Shown: positions 58,174-64,000 of the stretch, piece by piece | How positions within the stretch are numbered: position 1 is the stretch's first letter | Layout: each line of letters starts with the position of its first letter | Assembly (NCBI RefSeq): GCF_030816615.1 | Contig: NZ_JAUSYD010000001.1 | Span: 1,240,001-1,304,000 of the forward strand | Source of the DNA: Streptomyces sp. B1I3 | GTDB taxonomy: Bacteria; Actinomycetota; Actinomycetes; Streptomycetales; Streptomycetaceae | Direction: 5' to 3' | Length of the DNA stretch: 64,000 nt | Program-made: the position numbers and the translations under genes | Notes under the pieces: generated by a model | Told to the model about the DNA's origin: nothing | The model's input: the letters and a program-made list of their open reading frames with translations, nothing else | Databases searched by the model: none

Positions 58174-59010
58174 GTGCACGCCCCATCCGGCGCACCCCGC
58201 CCCTCCGTCCTCTTCGTCACCGATCTCGCCTACGAGGCGCGCGGCAGGCGCTACTGCGACGAGGACATCTTCCTGACGTCCCGGTTGCGCGAGGCCTTCG
58301 ACATCGCGCTCTGTCACCCCCGTGACGCGGCGGCGCTGCTGGGCGGATTCGACGCGGTCGTCGTACGCAACAGCGGCCCGGTCCTGCACTACCAGGAGGC
58401 GTACGACGCCTTTCGCACCCGGGCACGAGAAGCGGGCGCCCGGGTCTACAACACGCTCGACGGGCGCGGGGACATGGCGGGCAAGCAGTATCTGGTCGAT
58501 CTGAGCCGGGCCGGTTTCCCGGTGATCCCGACCGTGGACCGCGCTGCTGACCTCGGACGGCTCCCGCGGTCGGCCGGGTACGTGGTCAAGCCCAAGCTCG
58601 GCGCGGACTCGGTGGGGCTGCGCTTCACGGAGGAGCCCGAGCTGCCCGAGGGTGCCGACGGCACCCTGCTCGTCCAGCCCCGGATCGACTTCCGCTACGA
58701 GGTGTCGTTCTACTTCGTCGACAACGACTTCCAGTACGCCCTCCACGCACCGCACCCGGACAGGCGCTGGGTACTCGAACCGTACGGACCGAGCCCCGCG
58801 GACCTGGAGTTCGCACGCGGCTTCGTCGAGTGGAACACGCTCGCGCACGGCATCCAGCGGGTCGACGCCTGCCGGGCACCGGACGGCGAGCTGCTGCTCG
58901 TCGAGCTGGAGGACCTCAATCCGTACCTGTCGCTGGACCGGGTTCCGCAAGAGCTCCGCGAGGCGTTCGTGGCCCGGATGACCGCATCGGTACGGGATCT
59001 GCTGGCCTGA
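58174..59010 (+). CDS. ATP-grasp domain protein
   Basis: A 278-aa protein with the ATP-grasp fold: the central VVKPKLGADSVGLRF (ATP-binding lysine and glycine-rich loop), TLLVQPRIDFRYEVSFYFVDN, and the metal-binding LVELEDLNPYLSLDRV. It would ligate a carboxylate to an amine or thiol. GTG at 58174 follows TTGGGAG; longer open frames upstream lack such a site. It is divergent from the P450 gene and in the same direction as the MFS gene, 55 bases away. The substrate is unknown. Confidence 0.82.
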   Translation: MHAPSGAPRPSVLFVTDLAYEARGRRYCDEDIFLTSRLREAFDIALCHPRDAAALLGGFDAVVVRNSGPVLHYQEAYDAFRTRAREAGARVYNTLDGRGDMAGKQYLVDLSRAGFPVIPTVDRAADLGRLPRSAGYVVKPKLGADSVGLRFTEEPELPEGADGTLLVQPRIDFRYEVSFYFVDNDFQYALHAPHPDRRWVLEPYGPSPADLEFARGFVEWNTLAHGIQRVDACRAPDGELLLVELEDLNPYLSLDRVPQELREAFVARMTASVRDLLA

Positions 59011-59065
59011 CCCGTCCGGACTTGCCCCGCATGCGCCGTAGCGGGGCCGGTGCGAGGGTGCGAGG

Positions 59066-61138
59066 GTGACCACTGCCAGCGAGACCGCCCCCGCCCAGCA
59101 GAGTGCCACCGCGCCCCCCGTGCTCGACCCCCGCCGCCGCAACATCGTCTTCGGGACGATCGTGCTGGGAATCCTGCTGGCGGCCCTGGACCAGACGATC
59201 GTGGGAACGGCGCTGCCCACCATCGTCTCGGACCTCGGCGGCGCGGAACACATGTCGTGGGTCGTCACCGCCTATCTGCTGGCGGAGACCGTGGCGACGG
59301 TCCTGGTCGGGAAGTTCGGCGACCTGTTCGGCCGGAAGCTGATCTTCCAGATCTCGGCGATCATCTTCATCACCGGCTCGTTCCTCTGTGGCCTCGCCTC
59401 GAACATGCTGCTGCTGATCATCTGGCGGGGCGTGCAGGGCATCGGCGCGGGCGGCCTCATGGTGACGTCCATGGCGCTGATCGCCGATGTCATCCCGCTG
59501 CGCGACCGCGGCAAGTACCAGGGGGCGATCGGCGCGGTCTTCGGTGTCGCCACGGTCGTCGGGCCGCTGCTGGGCGGGCTGTTCACCGACCACCTGACCT
59601 GGCGCTGGGCGTTCTACGTCAATGTGCCCATCGCGGTCGTCGTCGTCATCGCCGCGGCCCGGACGATCCCCGCCGTACGGGCGGCGGGCCGGCCGGTCAT
59701 CGACTACCTGGGCATCGCCCTGGTCGCCGTCGGCGCCAGCGCACTGATCCTCGGGACGAGCTGGGGCGGCAACGAGTACGCCTGGGGCTCGCCGGTCATC
59801 ATCGGCCTCTTCGTCGGTGGCCTCGTCGCCCTGGCTCTCTTCTGCCTCGTCGAGCTGCGGGCGAAGGAACCGATGCTGCCGATGCGGCTCTTCCGCAACC
59901 CGGTCTTCGCGGTCTGCTCCATCCTCAGCTTCATCGTCGGCTTCGCCATGCTCGGCGCGATGATCTACCTGCCGACGTATCTGCAGTACGTGGACGGGGA
60001 CTCGGCCACGCTGTCGGGCGTACGGACCCTGCCCCTGGTGCTGGGGCTGCTGGCCGCCTCCATCTTCAGCGGCAACGTGGTGAGCAGGACCGGCCACTAC
60101 CGGATCTTCCCCGTCGTCGGTTCGCTCGTGATGGCGGCCGGGCTCTACCTCCTGTCGCGGATGGGTCCGGGCAGCGGGGTCTGGCTGGAGTCGCTGTACA
60201 TGCTGGTGCTGGGGGTCGGCATCGGCCTGTCGATGCAGGTGCTGACGATCGCCGTGCAGAACACGGTCGACTACGCGGACCTGGGCACCGCCACGTCCGG
60301 GGTGACGTTCTTCCGTACCCTCGGCAGTTCTTTCGGTACGGCCGTGTTCGGCACGATCTACGCCAACGCGCTCAGGCCGAACCTCACGCAGGGTGTCGAG
60401 CAGGCCGCGCGGGCGGGCGGTGATCCCGCGACGCTCGCGCGGGCCGCGGAGAGTCCGCAGGCCGTGCACGCCCTGCCCGCCGCACAGACCGCTCCCCTGG
60501 CACAGGCCTACGCGGACACGCTGCACACGGTCTTCCTCTGGACGGTTCCGGTGGCCCTGCTCGGGTTCGTCGTCTCCCTCTTCCTCAAGCAGGTGAAGCT
60601 CCGCGACAGCGCCCGGGCCGGCTCGACCGACATGGGTGAGGGCTTCGCCCAGCCCGGCGCAGGCGACTCGGCGAAGCTGCTCGAGTCCCGCCTGGCCAGA
60701 ATCCTCCACGACGCGGATGCCGGTACGGCCCGGCGGATCGTCGCCGAGTCCGATACGCGCCTCGACATGGCGGGGGCCTGGGCGGTGATGCAGGTCGACC
60801 TGTTCACCCGGATGGTCGGGCACGCCGGACTGGGGCTCATCGCCGCGCGTCACCGGATCCCTCCGGAAGTACTGGTACCGGTCTTCGACCGGATGATCGA
60901 GGAGGGTTATCTGACCGGCGACGCCCGTCTCTTCACCCATACGGCGGCGGGGCGGCGGGAGGCGGCGACGATCTCCTCCGCGTGGAGCCAGTGGCTCAAC
61001 GAACGGCTGGCGAAGGACGGCGCCCGGCCCGACGACCGGCAGCTGCGGGCCGCCGTCGACGTCATCGCCAAACGGCTCCTCGCGGAGGACCTGACTCACG
61101 AGCTGGCACCGGCGCCACGGGAGCGGGTCGCCGCCTGA
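59066..61138 (+). CDS. MFS drug/metabolite exporter (DHA2, 14 TM) with extra C-terminal cytoplasmic domain
   Basis: A 690-aa membrane protein. Residues about 1-510 are a 14-TM proton-driven exporter of the EmrB/QacA type, with motif A (GKFGDLFGRK) and motif C-like GAVFGVATVVGPLLGGLF. Residues about 515-690 form an unusual soluble domain (LESRLARILHDADAGTARRIVAESDTRLDMAGAWAVMQVDLF, then a helical stretch with HTAAGRREAATI), reminiscent of a winged-helix MarR-like fold. GTG at 59066 follows GCGAGGG. No separate regulator gene adjoins, and the domain may sense the substrate or nucleic acid; this is inference. Confidence 0.9.
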   Translation: MTTASETAPAQQSATAPPVLDPRRRNIVFGTIVLGILLAALDQTIVGTALPTIVSDLGGAEHMSWVVTAYLLAETVATVLVGKFGDLFGRKLIFQISAIIFITGSFLCGLASNMLLLIIWRGVQGIGAGGLMVTSMALIADVIPLRDRGKYQGAIGAVFGVATVVGPLLGGLFTDHLTWRWAFYVNVPIAVVVVIAAARTIPAVRAAGRPVIDYLGIALVAVGASALILGTSWGGNEYAWGSPVIIGLFVGGLVALALFCLVELRAKEPMLPMRLFRNPVFAVCSILSFIVGFAMLGAMIYLPTYLQYVDGDSATLSGVRTLPLVLGLLAASIFSGNVVSRTGHYRIFPVVGSLVMAAGLYLLSRMGPGSGVWLESLYMLVLGVGIGLSMQVLTIAVQNTVDYADLGTATSGVTFFRTLGSSFGTAVFGTIYANALRPNLTQGVEQAARAGGDPATLARAAESPQAVHALPAAQTAPLAQAYADTLHTVFLWTVPVALLGFVVSLFLKQVKLRDSARAGSTDMGEGFAQPGAGDSAKLLESRLARILHDADAGTARRIVAESDTRLDMAGAWAVMQVDLFTRMVGHAGLGLIAARHRIPPEVLVPVFDRMIEEGYLTGDARLFTHTAAGRREAATISSAWSQWLNERLAKDGARPDDRQLRAAVDVIAKRLLAEDLTHELAPAPRERVAA

Positions 61139-61244
61139 GGCTCCTCACGGCTCCCAGGACCGGGGCGGGCCGGTGCCTCCCACTTGGGGGCCGTCCGCAT
61201 GCGCGGGTCGTACGGGGAGGGCGACCGCCGGCGGCACCGCTGTT

Positions 61245-61694
61245 TCAGTCGACGAAGACCGCCGACGCGTAGACCCAGGCGCCGTCGTGGCGGACGAAGC
61301 GGCTCTGTTCGTGCAGTGAGTCGGGGCGGCCGTCGTCGGTGTAGTGCGCGCGGAAGGTGACCGTGCCGGTGGTGTGGAAGGCGCTGCCCTCCGTCGTCTC
61401 CAGGATCTCCAGGCGCACCCAGCGCAGCGCGGGGTCGAAGTCGACGGACGGCGGCCGGGTCCCGGGGTGCCAGGTGCGCAGCAGGTAGGCGGCGTCCCGG
61501 ACGACGAAGGCGGAGTACCGCGAACGCATCAGCGCCTCGCACGTCGGGGCCGCGGCGGCGGACGCGTGCAGCCGGCCGCAGCAGTCCCCGTAGGTGCCCG
61601 GGAGCCCGCACGGGCAGGGCGAAGCCGGAGTGATCCGCGGGGATGCCTCCACGACGGGGGCGGGCCGGCGCGGGCGTGAGGTACGTCGTGACAT
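61245..61694 (-). CDS. YchJ family (UPF0225) SEC-C motif protein
   Basis: A 149-aa protein. The N-terminal zinc-binding SEC-C motif is CPCGLPGTYGDCCGRLH (C-x-C...CC-H), followed by MRSRYSAFVVRDAAYLLRTWHP and the NTF2-like domain ending in GRPDSLHEQSRFVRHDGAWVY, all typical of YchJ. The N-terminus is Arg/Pro-rich. ATG at 61694. It is convergent with the MFS gene. The function in the cell is not known. Confidence 0.92.
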   Translation of the reverse strand: MSRRTSRPRRPAPVVEASPRITPASPCPCGLPGTYGDCCGRLHASAAAAPTCEALMRSRYSAFVVRDAAYLLRTWHPGTRPPSVDFDPALRWVRLEILETTEGSAFHTTGTVTFRAHYTDDGRPDSLHEQSRFVRHDGAWVYASAVFVD

Positions 61695-61760
61695 GGGTCC
61701 ATTGTGACCCGCGGCCCGCGTCTCTCGACGGCCGGCCGCTCCCCCGTCGGCTCGTGGCGG

Positions 61761-62570
61761 TCAGGGCTTGCGCGCCACGCCTGCGTATCCGGGGATCGGC
61801 TCGTCGCCCGGGACGTCGATGACCTCGCCGAGCTCCGGCCGCCAGTCCGCGGAGAGCGAGACGCCCGGTTCGACGAGCTCCAGCCCGTGGAAGAAGGCGG
61901 TCAGCTCGGCGCGCGAGCGGGGCCGCAGGGTCATCCCGCGCGCCCTGTACATGGCGCGGGCCTGGGCCGCGCCCTCGGGGTCGAAGTCGCCCGTGGTGTG
62001 CGAGAGGACCAGGTAGCTGCCGGAAGGCAGCTGCTCCACCAGCCGGTCCACGAGCTCGGCCGCTCCGTCCTCGTCGTCCAGGAAGTGCAGCAGGGCGAGG
62101 AGGGACAGGGCGACGGGCCTCGTGAGGTCGAGGACCTTGCCGGCCGCTTCGAGGATGGTCTCGGGATGCCGGGCGTCGGCCTGGATGTACTCGGTGGCCC
62201 CCTCGGGGGCGGAGCGCAGCAGGGCGGCGGCGTGCGCGAGCACGATGGGGTCGTTGTCGCAGTAGACGACCCGGGCGTCCGGGGCGGCCTGCTGGGCTAT
62301 CTGGTGGAGGTTGGGCTCGGTGGGGATGCCCGAGCCGATGTCGAGGAACTGCCGTACGCCGTTCTCGGCGAGCCAGCGGGTGGCCCGGTGCATGAAGGCG
62401 CGGTTGACCCGGGCCATGTCGCGGCCGCGGGAGTCCAGGGCCAGCAGTTGCCGGGCCATCTGTTCGTCGACCGGGTAGTTGTCCTTGCCGCCGAGGAACC
62501 AGTCGTACATCCGCGCGGGGTGCGGCTTGCTCGTGTCGATCTCGACGGCGTGGTATTCCTGCCCGGTCAT
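61761..62570 (-). CDS. SAV2177-type SAM-dependent methyltransferase (DUF574)
   Basis: A 269-aa protein of the actinomycete methyltransferase group found in many paralogues. RMYDWFLGGKDNYPVD is the N-terminal signature of the family. Motif I is FLDIGSGIPTEPN, and VVYCDNDPIVLAHA and DARHPE complete the SAM pocket. ATG at 62570 follows GGAGCG. It lies downstream of the DUF397/XRE pair on the same strand, a common streptomycete neighbourhood. The substrate is unknown. Confidence 0.92.
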   Translation of the reverse strand: MTGQEYHAVEIDTSKPHPARMYDWFLGGKDNYPVDEQMARQLLALDSRGRDMARVNRAFMHRATRWLAENGVRQFLDIGSGIPTEPNLHQIAQQAAPDARVVYCDNDPIVLAHAAALLRSAPEGATEYIQADARHPETILEAAGKVLDLTRPVALSLLALLHFLDDEDGAAELVDRLVEQLPSGSYLVLSHTTGDFDPEGAAQARAMYRARGMTLRPRSRAELTAFFHGLELVEPGVSLSADWRPELGEVIDVPGDEPIPGYAGVARKP

Positions 62571-62634
62571 GACGCGCTCCGTTGGTCGGCGGATTCGGCG
62601 AACAGTGTGGGTGGCGGCGCTGGGTGACCGGCTG

Positions 62635-62874
62635 TCAGGTGAGAAGGAAATCGGCCTGGCCGGCCTTGGCGCCCTGGATGAAGGCGGCGATCTCGCCGTG
62701 GGTGTAGATGAGGGCGGGCCCGTCGGGATCCGCCGACTGACGGACCGCCACCCTCCCGTCGGCCAGCTTCATGGCCTCGATGCAGTTTCCCCCGTTACCA
62801 CCGCTCCACGGCTTGTACCAGCCTTCGGTGCCGAGGTCGGCGGCCGGCATGCCGTTGTATATGTGGTTCATCAC
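62635..62874 (-). CDS. DUF397 domain protein
   Basis: A 79-aa protein with the DUF397 pattern WSGGNGGNCIEAMKLADGRVAVRQSADPDGPALIYTHGEIAAFIQGAKAGQADFLL. The start is GTG at 62874 (4-base overlap with the XRE stop) or ATG at 62871. DUF397 proteins pair with DUF5753 XRE regulators (the BldB/WhiJ-type system) and are thought to modulate them. So this and the upstream gene form one functional unit. Confidence 0.9.
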   Translation of the reverse strand: MMNHIYNGMPAADLGTEGWYKPWSGGNGGNCIEAMKLADGRVAVRQSADPDGPALIYTHGEIAAFIQGAKAGQADFLLT

Positions 62875-63731
62875 AGCTCCTTGCGGAAGTCCCGGAGGAT
62901 TTCCTTCGTGCGTTGTGCAGTTGCGGCCTGAGCCGCCATGCGGTCCATGACCTCGAGGTAGGAGGCCACCTCGGGGCGCGCGTCGAAGTAGACGGCACCG
63001 GTCAGGTACTCGCTGTAGACCATGTCGGGCAGTTCCGGGACCGCGAAGCGGAAGAGGACGAACGGCCCGTACGTGCCCGGGTGGTGGCCGGTCGAGAACT
63101 CAGCCATCTGCAGGGTCACGTGGGGCAGGGTGGTCGCCTCGAGAAGGCGGTCGATCTGGGCCCGCATGACGTCCGGGCTGCCGACGGGACGGCGCAGGAC
63201 GGTCTCGTCCATGACCACCCACAGCTTCGGCGCGTCCGCCCTGGTCAGGAGCGACTGCCGTTCCATGCGGAGCGCGACGTGGCGCTCGATGTCCTCGGGC
63301 CTGGTCTGGCCGACGGCCCCGGTGCGCAGCACGGAGCGCGCGTAGTCCTCGGTCTGCAGCAGGCCGGGGACGAAGTGCGGCTCGTACATGCGCAGGAGGC
63401 TCGCGGCGCCCTCCAGGCTGACGTACATGCTGAACCAGTCGGGCAGCACGTCGTGGAAGCGCTGCCACCAGCCCGGCTTGTTCGCCTCCTCGGCGAGTTC
63501 GACGAAGGCCTCGGCCTCGTCGTCGGCGATGCCGTAGGCCTTCAGGAGGAGCTGGACGTAGGGGATCTTCAGCCCGACCTCGGCGGTCTCCATCCTGCGT
63601 ATCGTCCCGGGGGCGACACGGAGCACCTTGGCGGCCTGGTCGCGGCCCATGCCGACACGCTCCCGCAGATCCTGCAGACGCTTGCCGAGGACGACCTGAC
63701 CCACGGTCGGGGCGGACCGCGGTTCGCTCAC
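62871..63731 (-). CDS. XRE family regulator with DUF5753 domain
   Basis: A 286-aa regulator. The helix-turn-helix is at the N-terminus (LRERVGMGRDQAAKVLRVAPGTIRRMETAE, about residues 22-51). DUF5753 follows (YEPHFVPGLLQTEDYARSVL, RMERQSLL, VVMDETVLRRPVG, LPDMVYSEYLTGAVYFDARPEVA). GTG at 63731 follows GGGAGG with good spacing; the longer frame to 63770 lacks one. It overlaps the DUF397 gene by 4 bases. A perfect palindrome lies upstream. Such pairs act in development and secondary metabolism in streptomycetes. Confidence 0.93.
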   Translation of the reverse strand: MSEPRSAPTVGQVVLGKRLQDLRERVGMGRDQAAKVLRVAPGTIRRMETAEVGLKIPYVQLLLKAYGIADDEAEAFVELAEEANKPGWWQRFHDVLPDWFSMYVSLEGAASLLRMYEPHFVPGLLQTEDYARSVLRTGAVGQTRPEDIERHVALRMERQSLLTRADAPKLWVVMDETVLRRPVGSPDVMRAQIDRLLEATTLPHVTLQMAEFSTGHHPGTYGPFVLFRFAVPELPDMVYSEYLTGAVYFDARPEVASYLEVMDRMAAQAATAQRTKEILRDFRKEL

Positions 63732-63793
63732 TTCAGACCTCCCGATGCGCTGTTGCGAGCAGTGTGCCATGCGCGTCGCCCGGAGGACACTGC

Positions 63794-63814
63794 CACTCTG
63801 AATTTTTCAGAGTG
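63794..63814. promoter_or_regulatory. Perfect palindrome CACTCTGAA-TTT-TTCAGAGTG upstream of the XRE gene
   Basis: 9-bp arms with a 3-base centre (21 bases), 63 bases upstream of the XRE start and between it and a divergent gene at 63936. It is a good candidate operator of the XRE regulator. A hairpin role is possible but less likely at this position. Confidence 0.65.
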
Positions 63815-63935
63815 CCTCTTGCCAAGTGTTCTTGTCAGAGAGAGAGTTGGTGCGTGAACCAGTTCACGTGCTCGTACCCGCCCCTTTTCCACCCGGTGCG
63901 AAGCGTGACACAGCCCCCACTGTGAGGAATCGGTC

Positions 63936-64000
63936 GTGGCACCTGGCAGTGCGCTCATCTCCCGGCTCGCGGATCTCAGCCCCGGGACGGAGGCGCTCCG
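63936..64000 (+). CDS. Partial gene at the right edge (truncated)
   Basis: Only the first 21 codons are in the window (VAPGSALISRLADLSPGTEAL). GTG at 63936 follows GAGGAA with suitable spacing, and the frame is open to the end. It is divergent from the XRE gene and shares the palindrome region. Nothing about the function can be said from this fragment. Confidence 0.45.
   Translation, partial: MAPGSALISRLADLSPGTEAL

Noticed and set aside
58916-61099. 727-aa minus-strand frame opposite the MFS gene
   Set aside because: Antisense shadow, Asp/Arg/Glu-rich, no start site; the transporter is well supported.

Overview
The window is high-GC, densely packed actinobacterial DNA from a Streptomyces-type chromosome. 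The evidence is very high third-position GC, GTG and TTG starts with GGAGG-type ribosome binding sites, an SsgA-like sporulation protein, a WhiB-like Fe-S regulator, an XRE/DUF397 pair, an SAV2177-type methyltransferase and a two-domain small laccase whose copper-ligand numbering equals the Streptomyces coelicolor enzyme. I see no rRNA, tRNA, insertion sequence, prophage or CRISPR array.

Layout. 0.1-7.8 kb: amine/amino-acid oxidase, BCCT osmolyte transporter, M14 carboxypeptidase, LacI regulator, MpaB-type oxygenase and a MerR regulator. 7.8-13.6 kb: a minus-strand beta-oxidation block (FadB-like, thiolase, acyl-CoA dehydrogenase, family III CoA-transferase/racemase). It is preceded by a 25-bp dyad that also lies in the MerR promoter. 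13.8-22.4 kb: reductase, endonuclease V, SsgA-like protein, ABC-F protein, acyl-ACP desaturase, GH46 chitosanase and WhiB-like protein. 22.5-31.7 kb: VOC protein, SNF2 helicase, a secreted laccase, and divergent from it two translationally coupled secreted proteins (ThuA + PQQ sugar dehydrogenase; cupredoxin + Ig-like repeats + DUF1080). 31.7-35 kb: six-TM membrane protein, LigD-type polymerase and a divergent ATP-dependent DNA ligase (NHEJ-type repair).

35-48.3 kb: a complete mce lipid-import operon on the minus strand, in the order ATPase, two YrbE permeases, six Mce proteins, four Mce-associated proteins and a lytic transglycosylase. Nearly every junction is a 4-bp overlap or a gap of a few bases. 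48.3-54.6 kb: a 700-bp structured gap, three secreted proteins of unknown function and a PucR regulator. 54.6-58.1 kb: a lipid-metabolism set (SCP2 protein, acyl-CoA dehydrogenase, P450), with three TTAC-N6-GTAA operator-like sites in front of the SCP2 gene and a small ORF. 58.2-64 kb: ATP-grasp protein, a large MFS exporter with an extra C-terminal domain, YchJ-like protein, methyltransferase, DUF397/XRE pair and a truncated gene at the right edge.

How it may work together (inference). Two themes dominate. One is lipid uptake and breakdown: Mce import, SCP2, acyl-CoA dehydrogenases, FadA/FadB and P450. The other is extracellular copper/PQQ oxidation of sugars with a possible oxygen-reducing laccase. 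Several divergent promoters carry perfect or near-perfect palindromes, so much of the regulatory wiring can be read from the sequence.
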